From the NCBI GenBank assembly GCA_900553305.1, contig USDI01000001.1, positions 1 to 43,707 of the forward strand: a stretch of DNA of 43,707 nt, in the 5' to 3' direction. This DNA comes from an uncultured Lachnospiraceae bacterium (GTDB taxonomy: Bacteria; Bacillota; Clostridia; Lachnospirales; Lachnospiraceae). The position numbers and the translations under genes are program-made. The notes under the pieces are model-generated. The model made no database searches. It was not told the DNA's origin and was given only the letters and a program-made list of their open reading frames with translations. Positions 16,028 to 23,867 of this stretch are shown here, piece by piece (positions within the stretch are counted from its first letter, which is position 1; the number at the start of each line of letters is the position of its first letter).

Positions 16028-17054
16028 CCTTAATCACCTCCACTCCTACATTTTTATCTCTCAGATATTGCAATGCTTCGTCTATTTTGCTGCTTTCTCC
16101 GCTTACAATGGCTACGGTTCCTCCAATCGGTGCATTCTGCACGATTTCCACATCAGCAAATACAATATTTAAGATAATTCCAAACTTCTGCGTCACCGTT
16201 GAAATCAGTGGCTCAGATGTATTTTTCTCTACATAAGAAAGCCGGACAATCAGCTCTCCCTGCTTCGTTGCGACAACCGGTGAATCGGCTGCAATCAGTT
16301 CTTCTATCTTCTGAAGATTCGATGTCGTTTTAATAAAGCTTCTGGTTAAAGGCTCCTTCGGGGAAGCAAACACATGGAAGACCTCTCCTTCCTCAACCAC
16401 ATCCCCATGATCCATGACTGCTACCCGGTTACAGATCTCTTTCACCACCGCCATCTCATGGGTAATAACCACGACGGTAATGCCAAGTGTCTGGTTAAGC
16501 TGCTGCAACAGCTTTAAAATGGATTTGGTCGTCTGCGGATCAAGCGCCGAGGTTGCCTCATCACAAAGAAGAATGCTCGGGTCATTGGCAAGTGCTCTTG
16601 CGATCGCCACTCTCTGCTTCTGTCCTCCGGACAACTGGCTTGGAAAAGCATTTTCCTTTTCGGAAATTCCAACAAGCTCAAGCAGGTGATGCACCTTTTC
16701 CTTGATCTCTTCTTTGGAAAGCCCGCTGCCACGCAGGGGATAAGCAACATTTCCGAAGATGGTCCGGGATGGCATCAGATTAAAATGCTGGAAGATCATG
16801 CCGATCTTCTTACGTGCCTTGCGGAGTTCTTTTCCTGACAGTGCCGTAATCTCTGCATCGTCTACGAAAACCTTTCCTTCCGTCGGTCTTTCCAGAAGAT
16901 TGATACATCGGACCAGTGTCGATTTTCCTGCTCCCGAAAATCCGATAATACCAAAGATATCTCCATCGTTGATGGTAAGGCTTACGTTATTCACTGCATG
17001 AACTTCTTTATTGGAATCTGTAAAAGTCTTACTGACGTTCTCTAACCGAATCAT
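16008..17054 (-). CDS. metN: Methionine ABC transporter ATP-binding protein MetN
   Basis: A 348-residue ATPase: Walker A GFSGAGKST, Q-loop IFQHFNLM, signature LSGGQKQR, Walker B ILLCDEATSALD and the switch His in VITHEMAV. The C-terminal NIL/ACT-like domain (about 265-345) is the site of inhibition by intracellular methionine in MetN proteins. It is the first gene of the met transport unit, preceded by the inverted repeat at 17125-17155. The ATG follows GAGAGG. Confidence 0.95.
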   Translation of the reverse strand: MIRLENVSKTFTDSNKEVHAVNNVSLTINDGDIFGIIGFSGAGKSTLVRCINLLERPTEGKVFVDDAEITALSGKELRKARKKIGMIFQHFNLMPSRTIFGNVAYPLRGSGLSKEEIKEKVHHLLELVGISEKENAFPSQLSGGQKQRVAIARALANDPSILLCDEATSALDPQTTKSILKLLQQLNQTLGITVVVITHEMAVVKEICNRVAVMDHGDVVEEGEVFHVFASPKEPLTRSFIKTTSNLQKIEELIAADSPVVATKQGELIVRLSYVEKNTSEPLISTVTQKFGIILNIVFADVEIVQNAPIGGTVAIVSGESSKIDEALQYLRDKNVGVEVIKDDRVLQ

Positions 17055-17124
17055 CTCATTACCTCTCTTTCACGTCACTAAGACTATCATATCTTCTTTC
17101 TCCGCGCTAATACGGGTAAAATAT

Positions 17125-17155
17125 AACGAGTTATAGACGGAATCTATAACTCGTT
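17125..17155. promoter_or_regulatory. Long inverted repeat with MET-box-like core upstream of metN
   Basis: Perfect 13-base arms AACGAGTTATAGA and TCTATAACTCGTT flank five bases. The core TATAGACGGAATCTATA (17132-17148) parallels the palindrome at 8829-8845. It overlaps the last codons and the stop of the lysR gene and lies about 80 bases before metN. It is probably a LysR operator. A weak AT-rich tail (ATATTTT) leaves an intrinsic terminator possible. Confidence 0.55.
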
Positions 17156-18070
17156 ACCTCCAAGATACTTCCGTATCTCATCAATATACAATTTTCCAAT
17201 GGAACTTAGTATGGTATTCTGCCTCGTAATATAACCGATTTCCATACCGCTGTTCTCTTCGACCGAATCCTCCTCAAAGGGAATCGCCAGATAATCATCG
17301 CCATTCAACTCCTCACAGATGATGCCGGAGCAAAGCGTGTAACCGTTTAATCCGATCATCAGATTGAGCATCGTTGCCCGGTCATTGGCTTTGATCGTCC
17401 GTGTATATTCCTTGGTGCTTAAGATCTCCTCCGCATAATAAAAGGAGCTTGACTCGCCCTGCTCAAAGGACAGACACGGATAATCCTTCAGTTCTTCGAA
17501 CCGGATGGATTTCTTTTTTGCCAGTGGATGTCCCGACCAGAGATACACATAAGCCTTACAGTCAATCAGGTGGTGAAATTCCAGATTGTTGCTCTTAAGA
17601 ATCTTCGTCAGTACCGCCCGGTTAAAATCGTTAAAGTAAAGAATTCCGATCTCGCTGCGCATATTCGTCACATCCAGGATCACATCCTTGGTCATGGTTT
17701 CCCGGATCGCAAATTCGTATTTCAGTGTATCAAACTGCTGCACCAGTTCCACAAATGCTTTGACTGCAAAGGAATAATGCTGTGTGGAAACCCCGAATTT
17801 CTTCTTCCGCTTTCCGCTCTTCCCATATTTATCAAGCAGCGTTTCATACTGCCCATACACCTCTCTTGCATAGAGAAGAAATTCCGATCCGTCCTGCGTC
17901 AGGGAAACACCCCGCCCGCTTCTTACAAAGATGGAAATTCCCAGTTCCTTTTCCAACTCCTGCATGGCACTTGTGAGCGATGGCTGGGAAATATAAAGCG
18001 CTTCGGCGGCCTTGTTTAAGGATCCTGCCTCTGCAATCGTAATGGCATAATGCAACTGTTGAAGGGTCAT
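17144..18070 (-). CDS. LysR-family regulator, probable methionine regulator (MtaR/MetR-like)
   Basis: A 308-residue LysR protein. The helix-turn-helix is at residues 1-60 (LHYAITIAEAGSLNKAAEALYISQPSL), and the effector domain follows. The N-terminus and overall sequence resemble the CysB/MtaR-like group that controls methionine uptake in streptococci. It lies directly upstream of metNI on the same strand, and its stop codon lies inside the MET-box-like repeat. Both met units in the window carry that palindrome, which supports it as their regulator. It starts 56 bases after the end of the cob operon, with AAGGAG about 11 bases before the ATG. I see no terminator in that gap. Confidence 0.85.
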   Translation of the reverse strand: MTLQQLHYAITIAEAGSLNKAAEALYISQPSLTSAMQELEKELGISIFVRSGRGVSLTQDGSEFLLYAREVYGQYETLLDKYGKSGKRKKKFGVSTQHYSFAVKAFVELVQQFDTLKYEFAIRETMTKDVILDVTNMRSEIGILYFNDFNRAVLTKILKSNNLEFHHLIDCKAYVYLWSGHPLAKKKSIRFEELKDYPCLSFEQGESSSFYYAEEILSTKEYTRTIKANDRATMLNLMIGLNGYTLCSGIICEELNGDDYLAIPFEEDSVEENSGMEIGYITRQNTILSSIGKLYIDEIRKYLGGNEL

Positions 18071-18126
18071 ATATCTGCTTGCTCCTTAAAGTCTTTCCGA
18101 TTCATTATCCTCTGTTTTTTCTTAAA

Positions 18127-18369
18127 TCATAGCTGATGCTTCAATACCGCAATCACTTTATCATAGTTTTCCGGCTGATGGGGGAAGGTACAGTTCGTGC
18201 ATACCTTGATGGTTTTCCCGTTCTTCTCCATATAGGAAGGGTTCCCGGGACAAGCCGGCAACTGGTACATCGGACAGTAACAGAACAGACAGTTAAAGTC
18301 CGTTAACCCCTTATGGCAAGGAAAGTATTTGCAGTCTTTATTTTCAAAAAAGCAATAGGAATTCTCCAT
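18127..18369 (-). CDS. Cys-rich small-domain protein of the cobalamin operon
   Basis: An 80-residue protein with nine or ten Cys residues in CKYFPCHKG, CLFCYCPMY, LPACPGN and VCTNCTFPH: the Cys-rich small domain (PF04071-like). It is recurrently found in B12 gene clusters, either alone or fused to other Cob proteins, and is thought to bind a metal; its exact role is unknown. The ATG follows GAGGTAACG just 4 bases after cbiA stops. It is the last gene of the cob operon. Confidence 0.85.
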   Translation of the reverse strand: MENSYCFFENKDCKYFPCHKGLTDFNCLFCYCPMYQLPACPGNPSYMEKNGKTIKVCTNCTFPHQPENYDKVIAVLKHQL

Positions 18370-18373
18370 AACG

Positions 18374-19900
18374 TTACCTCTTCCTGTCCCGATTCCTGTA
18401 TTGATTTCTGTTTTGATTTCTGTTCCGAAAGTCCCGTGCCTTTTTTACAAAGTTCTCGGCGAAACCGGGATTAGACGGATAATACAGATGGGGAAACCCA
18501 AGAAACCGGTTCTGTGTTTCAATGACACAGGGATAACTCCTTCCGGTCACCGGTTTCACTGCCACACAGTCCTCTCCGTTATCGGAACTGTCATAATAAT
18601 GAAACTCATGCCCGCGGATCTCCGTACCTTCCGGCAAAAACGCAGGCTTCTTTTCCTGCAGCTCGATATACCCAAATCTTACCAGTTTTCCTTCATTTGT
18701 GCAAATACCGGGGAGAACACCCGCCATCCGGTATTGCTGTCCTTCCTGATCTTCGATCGCTTCATGCAGATACATGAATCCGCCGCACTCTGCCACGCAG
18801 GGAATGCCCTGTTCCATGGCAGCCCGGATCTCATTTTTCATCGATAAGTTCTGCTCCAGCTCTTTTAAATGAAGCTCCGGATAGCCTCCTCCAAGCAGGA
18901 TGCCATCACAGCCTTCCGGCAGCCAGGAATCGTGAAGTGGTGAAAAGTAACGAAGCCTTGCCCCATGTTCCTCTAACAGCCGCAGGTTATCCTCATAATA
19001 AAAGCAGAAGGCTTCATCCCTTGCGACAGCGATTATTGGAGCGTCGGTGTCTGTGTTATTGTCTGTCAATTCTCCTGCTTCCATTCTGCCCCCATCGCTT
19101 GATTCGATGATTGAGTCTGTCACTGCCTCCATATAGACATGCTTTTCTTCTGTGAAACCTTCCAAATGATATCTAAGGTCTGAATCTCCCTTCGACATCT
19201 CCGGCAGTTCCACCGCCTCTGCCGCAATCTCCCTGATTTTCTCTATGGAAACCGTCTTCTGTAATTCTGCTGCAAAATCCCGGATCTGCTGCTGTACCTC
19301 TTCCTGCTCCTTAGGAAGCACCAGTCCAAGATGTCTGCTTTTCAATTCCAGATGCTTCTGATCCGGGACATAACCCACAACCGCAACCGGAAGCTCCTTT
19401 TCGATCAGTGGCTTGATCGTCTGGAAGTATGCCCCCGACATCCGGTTTAGAATCACGCCGCGGATCAGCTTCTCCGTATCATATTGCAGGAATCCGGCAA
19501 TCAGCGCAAGGACAGACTTTCCCATTCCTTTCGCATCCACCACAAGTACAATCGGTGTCCCGGTCACCTTGGCAAGATGATAGGACGAGCCCTCTTCCCG
19601 GATACCACCAAGTCCGTCATACAATCCCATCACGCCTTCGAGAACCGCAAGCTCTCCTTCCGTTCTGTCCGCCTTTAATAAGACGCGTGTCTCTTCCTCC
19701 CCGGTAAAAAAGGTATCAAGATTCTTAGAAGGTACTCCCAGCACCTCCTTATGAAACATCGGATCAATATAGTCCGGCCCGCACTTATAAGAAACAACCG
19801 GAATTCCCTGTTCCTTAAGGCTCTGTAACAGCGCACAGGTAATGGTTGTCTTGCCGCTTCCGCTTTTGGGGGCTGCGATCATCACTCGGTCAAGTTTCAT
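18374..19900 (-). CDS. cbiA: Cobyrinic acid a,c-diamide synthase CbiA
   Basis: A 508-residue amidotransferase that converts cob(II)yrinic acid to its a,c-diamide, using glutamine and ATP. The N-terminal dethiobiotin-synthetase-like domain has PKSGSGKTT (residues 10-18) and the KCGPDYIDPMFH motif. The C-terminal class I glutaminase-like domain has GGGYPELHL, the Cys nucleophile in AECGGFMYL and GHEFHYYD. Upstream codons are open to 19957, but AAGGAG before the ATG at 19900 marks the start. The tail is an Asn/Arg-rich run encoded by a 12-base tandem repeat (18391-18426). A spacer of about 40 residues between the two halves (ASP/GLU-rich, near 275-300) is longer than usual. Confidence 0.95.
   Translation of the reverse strand: MKLDRVMIAAPKSGSGKTTITCALLQSLKEQGIPVVSYKCGPDYIDPMFHKEVLGVPSKNLDTFFTGEEETRVLLKADRTEGELAVLEGVMGLYDGLGGIREEGSSYHLAKVTGTPIVLVVDAKGMGKSVLALIAGFLQYDTEKLIRGVILNRMSGAYFQTIKPLIEKELPVAVVGYVPDQKHLELKSRHLGLVLPKEQEEVQQQIRDFAAELQKTVSIEKIREIAAEAVELPEMSKGDSDLRYHLEGFTEEKHVYMEAVTDSIIESSDGGRMEAGELTDNNTDTDAPIIAVARDEAFCFYYEDNLRLLEEHGARLRYFSPLHDSWLPEGCDGILLGGGYPELHLKELEQNLSMKNEIRAAMEQGIPCVAECGGFMYLHEAIEDQEGQQYRMAGVLPGICTNEGKLVRFGYIELQEKKPAFLPEGTEIRGHEFHYYDSSDNGEDCVAVKPVTGRSYPCVIETQNRFLGFPHLYYPSNPGFAENFVKKARDFRNRNQNRNQYRNRDRKR
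18391..18426. repeat. 12-base tandem repeat in the cbiA 3' end
   Basis: Three consecutive 12-base units (GATTCCTGTATT, GATTTCTGTTTT, GATTTCTGTTCC on the plus strand). They add an Asn/Arg/Gln-rich tail to CbiA without disturbing the frame. Confidence 0.7.
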
Positions 19901-19971
19901 ACACTTCTCCTTCTTTTCTGAATAATTACTCGAAACATAAAGCTCCATCATATGCATAATGATTCAGAATT

Positions 19972-21996
19972 TCACTCTTGAAATCGAAATGAACAGATCC
20001 ACACCGGATTTTCTGCCTGCATCAGATGATAGGAGCCAACCGGTTTCATGCGGTTCACCTGCACCTGCACGACCTCTTCCTCTGTTACCCGGAACTGTGT
20101 CAGGAGCTCCTTCAGCTCTGAAATAGTCTCTAAGCTGATGGCATTTAACACCACCCGCATCTGTGGATTCTTTTTATAAAGGCAATCCAGAATTTCTCTA
20201 AGCTGCCCGCTGCTTCCTCCGATAAACGCATGGGTTGGAACAGGGAGAGTCTCTAAGGCTTCCGGAGCCTTTCCTTTCACCACATGAAGATTGGGAAGTC
20301 CGAACTTCTCCTTATTCTGTTCAATGAGGAACACGGCTTCTTCCTTCTGCTCGATGGCATAAACCGCAATCGAGCCCGAAAGCCCAGCCATTTCCACCGC
20401 TACAGAACCGGTTCCGCTTCCTACATCATACACCACTGCTCCTTCGGACAGGTGCAGCTTGCAAATGCTGATTTCACGGATTTCTGCCTTGGTCATTGGA
20501 ACCTTATCCCGTATAAATGCCGCATCCTCCCGGTAAGGCGTCAAGATCGTCTTATTGGGAGCCGGATTTAAAATAAAACAGGTGTACAGTCCCTCCTTGT
20601 GACTGCCCAAGCACTCCTGTGGCGTCAATGTAAGGATCTCCTGCTCCGGATAGGACAACTGATACCCGGCCGTCACAACACAATCCGTAAGTCCTTCCAG
20701 GATCAGCAGCTCTCCTAATGCCCGCAGATCTGAAGCCCCGGACATTAATAGAAACACCTTCGCGTTCGTCCGGATTTTCTCTGCGAGATCCGGCACCTCT
20801 TTTCCATGCATGCTGACAAGCAGTGCATCCTCATAATGCTCTCCGATGCAGGACGCCAGACAGGCAATCGAAGAAATTCCGGGCCGGATCATAACAGTTC
20901 CCTGCAGACCCCCTGCTCTTATTTCTGCGGTCAGTGCCTCATACATGGCTTTGCAGCCACTGTAAAATCCTGTATCCCCGGAGAAAAGAATCACCACCCG
21001 GCATGGATTCCGGTCATACTCCTTCTTCGAAAGCTCCTTCAGATACGGCAGAATCTGCTTTGCCATATAATACGGCTTTTTCTCGATCCGGGGTTCGTAT
21101 GGCTCAATCATACGCTCTGCACCAAGCAGAACATCCGCATGTTCAATTGCTTCCTTTACTTCTCCGGTAAGGCTCTTTGGATTCCCCATACCGACTCCTG
21201 CCAGCGTAATTTCAAAACAGATTTCCTTGCGGATCGGTTTTCCGCTGAGGTTTTCAAGCTTCGTCACCACTTCTTCAAAGGAATCTCCCTCTTCCTCTGC
21301 CATCGTTCCAACCACATAAACCGGGATATTGATACGTTCTGCTGCCTTTAGCTTTTCCAGAAAGCCACCTGTTCTTCCGCTTTGTTTCGTTACAAGATGC
21401 TGAATGTCATATTGCCGCAGCATAGCTTCATTCATCTGCTCGGTAAATGGTCCCTGCAGCGCCAGAATCTGCTTTCCGGCAATCCCCTGCTCCATACAAA
21501 TCTGAATGCTCTCGATACCCGGAAGCACCCGGACATAGAGACGTTCCTTCAACTCTTCATGCGCACAGTACCGGAACAGATCCTTGCTGCCTGTCGTAAG
21601 AAGAATATTGCCTGTAGTCTGGCACAAAGCTTCCGCACAGGCTTCATGATCTTCAAAATAGCGGACGCCTTCAATTCTGCCCTCCTCCCGCTCTCTTTTT
21701 AACCGCAGATAAGGAATGGACAGATCTTTCATCGCCGCCTTGATATTCTGCGTCACCACCGTGGCATACGGGTGGGTCGCATCTACCACGGCAAGAAAGT
21801 CTCCTTTTTCAAGAAAATGCCGGATTTCTTCCTGATTCATTCTGCCCCGGTGGACGCTCACAAGAGGATGTTCCTTTAACACGATTTCTCCATATTCCGT
21901 TGCCACGCACATGGTATGCGCGATTCCGGCATCTGCCAGAGCCTCAGATAAGGCTCTGCCCTCCGTTGTCCCTGCAAAAATTAATATTTTCTTCAA
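19972..21996 (-). CDS. CbiJ-CbiE-CbiT fusion (cobalt-precorrin-6A reductase and 7 methyltransferase/decarboxylase)
   Basis: Three enzymes are joined in about 674 residues. First is precorrin-6A reductase (ILIFAGTTEGR at the start, LTTGSKDLF, VVGTMAEEEG; about 1-250). Next is CbiE, C5-methyltransferase (GVGMGNPKSLTGEV, VLLGAERMI; about 265-465). Last is CbiT, C15-methyltransferase and decarboxylase (AEIREISICKL, VYDVGSGTGSVAVEMA; about 475-674). The fusion would channel cobalt-precorrin-6A to -8. The start is uncertain: TTG at 21996 (after GGGGG) gives a canonical N-terminus, whereas ATGs at 22029 and 22050 would add 11-18 residues. The 5' end overlaps cbiH. Confidence 0.9.
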   Translation of the reverse strand: MKKILIFAGTTEGRALSEALADAGIAHTMCVATEYGEIVLKEHPLVSVHRGRMNQEEIRHFLEKGDFLAVVDATHPYATVVTQNIKAAMKDLSIPYLRLKREREEGRIEGVRYFEDHEACAEALCQTTGNILLTTGSKDLFRYCAHEELKERLYVRVLPGIESIQICMEQGIAGKQILALQGPFTEQMNEAMLRQYDIQHLVTKQSGRTGGFLEKLKAAERINIPVYVVGTMAEEEGDSFEEVVTKLENLSGKPIRKEICFEITLAGVGMGNPKSLTGEVKEAIEHADVLLGAERMIEPYEPRIEKKPYYMAKQILPYLKELSKKEYDRNPCRVVILFSGDTGFYSGCKAMYEALTAEIRAGGLQGTVMIRPGISSIACLASCIGEHYEDALLVSMHGKEVPDLAEKIRTNAKVFLLMSGASDLRALGELLILEGLTDCVVTAGYQLSYPEQEILTLTPQECLGSHKEGLYTCFILNPAPNKTILTPYREDAAFIRDKVPMTKAEIREISICKLHLSEGAVVYDVGSGTGSVAVEMAGLSGSIAVYAIEQKEEAVFLIEQNKEKFGLPNLHVVKGKAPEALETLPVPTHAFIGGSSGQLREILDCLYKKNPQMRVVLNAISLETISELKELLTQFRVTEEEVVQVQVNRMKPVGSYHLMQAENPVWICSFRFQE

Positions 21997-22723
21997 CCTG
22001 ATACCCCCGCTTCGTAACCAGTTTTCCATCGATGATTTCCGATCCTGCATTTCCGATAAACACGGTTGTGAACATGTTCACCTGTGTATCCCGCAGCTCC
22101 TTTAACGTACAGACAACCGCTTTCGTCCCTTCCCTGCCGATATTCTCCACATAGCCGCAGGCGCGGTCCTCTTCCAGTATTTCCAGAAGTATATCACAGG
22201 CTCGTTTCAGATAATCCTTCCTTTTATGACTGGACGGATTATAAATGGCAATGGCAAAATCTCCCATGGCCGCTGCCCGGAGCCTTTTTTCAATCTTATC
22301 CCACGGCGTCAACAGGTCACTTAAACTGATGACACAGAAATCGTGGTTCAGGGGTGCTCCAAGTACCGCTGCCCCGCTGCAGGCTGCTGTAATTCCCGGT
22401 ACCACAATAAGCTCCATGTCCTCATAACCTTTACCAATCTCATACATTAAGGAAGCGAGCCCATAGACACCGGCATCCCCACTGCAGATCAATGCCACCT
22501 GCTTTCCTTCAGACGCCTTTTCAAAGCACATCCGGCAGCGTTCTTCCTCCTGCCGCATCGGTGTTGACAGCAGCTCCTTTTCCCTGAACCGTTCACCAAG
22601 CAGATTGAGATAAACCGGATAGCCGACAATGACATCAGCTTCTTCCAGCGCCTTAAGGGCCTCTCCTGTCATCATTTCTTCTTTTCCCGGTCCCATTCCT
22701 ACGATATAAATTCTATTTTTCAT
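21944..22723 (-). CDS. cbiH: Cobalt-precorrin-3 C17-methyltransferase CbiH
   Basis: A 259-residue SAM-dependent methyltransferase of the uroporphyrinogen-III methyltransferase-like fold. The N-terminal RIYIVGMGPGKEE loop, the CSGDAGVYGLAS motif and GITAACSGAA identify CbiH/CobJ, which methylates C17 and drives ring contraction. The ATG at 22723 overlaps the cbiG stop region by 11 bases. A TTG one codon upstream is also possible. It lies in the cbiF-cbiG-cbiH-cbiJET order. Confidence 0.93.
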   Translation of the reverse strand: MKNRIYIVGMGPGKEEMMTGEALKALEEADVIVGYPVYLNLLGERFREKELLSTPMRQEEERCRMCFEKASEGKQVALICSGDAGVYGLASLMYEIGKGYEDMELIVVPGITAACSGAAVLGAPLNHDFCVISLSDLLTPWDKIEKRLRAAAMGDFAIAIYNPSSHKRKDYLKRACDILLEILEEDRACGYVENIGREGTKAVVCTLKELRDTQVNMFTTVFIGNAGSEIIDGKLVTKRGYQVEENINFCRDNGGQSLI

Positions 22724-23867
22724 CAAAAGACACGCTCCATCTTCGTTTTGCGATTGCTACGGTAATTCCATCCTCTGCCTGCTTTCCCGTGATGAGTATT
22801 CCATCCGGACCACTAAACCGTAAGGCAGCGCGTTCACAGACATTATCAACACCCACCTGACTTTTTACGAACTCCGATGCATGGAAATTTCCTTCCACCT
22901 GCTGTAGTTCTTCCGCGGAACAGGTGACAAAGGGAATGCCATAATGGCTGCTCATCCAGAGAATTCCCTCCTCGTCCTTTTTCCGGTCAATCGAGACGAA
23001 AGCTGCCACCTGCTCCATGGAAATGCCGCTTTCCTTAAGAACTTTGTGCACAAACTGATCGATCTGCTCTGCCGCCTTCCCCCTCTTGCAGCCGATTCCG
23101 ATGACATACTCCTTCGGGCGCAGGGTAAGAAGACGCCCCTTTCCATAGAAAGCCGGGGCTACTAAAATATCGACAGGAGATTCTGTAGAAACAAGCCGGA
23201 TTCCTTCCGGGACATTGATTTCTCCCGGAACCTTTCCTCTCCCCGGACTCCCCGCTTCTCCTTCTTGCAAATGCCCTTCTTCCACTGCCATCGTCACTTC
23301 TTCTCCTGCCAGAATGCGGGAAGACACTTTGGCAATGCCATCCTTATTCACGATGTGTAACGCATTCCGTCTGGCAAACAGGTCGACCGCAAAGCAATGA
23401 TTCAAGTCGGTTGCTGTTGTAATGACCGGGGTACTTCCCATGCGCTCTGCAAGGGAAAGCGCCAGTTCGTTGGCTCCTCCCACATGCCCTGCCAGAATGG
23501 GAATCACAAAGCGTCCCTGTTCATCCATTACAAGCACCGGCATATCGTTCAATTTATCCGTAAGAAACGGGGCGATGGCCCGGACCGCTATTCCACAGGC
23601 TCCGATAAAAAGAAGGCTCCGATGCTCCTTCATCTGCTCACCGGTCCATTCCGTAAGTGGCTGTTCCACATAAGAGAGTCCGCTTTCTACAAGATCCTTT
23701 TCTGCAAGATTCTTTTCTGTAAGTTTTCTTTCTGTCAAACTCTTTTCCGCATGGGAACACTTCGTATAAAGGCAAAGTTCCTCCTCTGCCTCCCCTGAAA
23801 ATGCCTTTTTAATTTTTAAGGACAGTTCGATTCCTTTTAGCGTAAAGCTGATAATACTTACCTTCAT
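22713..23867 (-). CDS. cbiG: Cobalt-precorrin-5A hydrolase CbiG
   Basis: A 384-residue enzyme that opens the delta-lactone and releases acetaldehyde. The N- and mid-domain motifs are GACGIAVRAIAPFL and GHVGGANELAL; the C-terminal CbiG domain begins with VIGIGCKRGKA (about 265). It is longer than usual. Residues 41-66 are a five-residue tandem repeat (E-K-x-L-x) encoded by 15-base DNA units at 23683-23757, and a charged loop near 190-225 is also added. Its ATG overlaps the cbiF stop as ATGA. Confidence 0.93.
   Translation of the reverse strand: MKVSIISFTLKGIELSLKIKKAFSGEAEEELCLYTKCSHAEKSLTERKLTEKNLAEKDLVESGLSYVEQPLTEWTGEQMKEHRSLLFIGACGIAVRAIAPFLTDKLNDMPVLVMDEQGRFVIPILAGHVGGANELALSLAERMGSTPVITTATDLNHCFAVDLFARRNALHIVNKDGIAKVSSRILAGEEVTMAVEEGHLQEGEAGSPGRGKVPGEINVPEGIRLVSTESPVDILVAPAFYGKGRLLTLRPKEYVIGIGCKRGKAAEQIDQFVHKVLKESGISMEQVAAFVSIDRKKDEEGILWMSSHYGIPFVTCSAEELQQVEGNFHASEFVKSQVGVDNVCERAALRFSGPDGILITGKQAEDGITVAIAKRRWSVSFDEK
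23683..23757. repeat. 15-base tandem repeat inside cbiG
   Basis: Five consecutive 15-base units of the form YTTTCTRYAAGATYC (the last is degenerate). They keep the reading frame and encode E-K-x-L-T/A/V pentads, probably a surface helix. The unit is variable enough to be old, but the period is exact. Confidence 0.75.

Noticed and set aside
17125..17155. Intrinsic terminator of the LysR gene
   Set aside because: The stem is good but the following sequence is ATATTTTACCC, not a T-run. The core matches the palindrome at 8829-8845, so an operator is more likely; a double role is not excluded.
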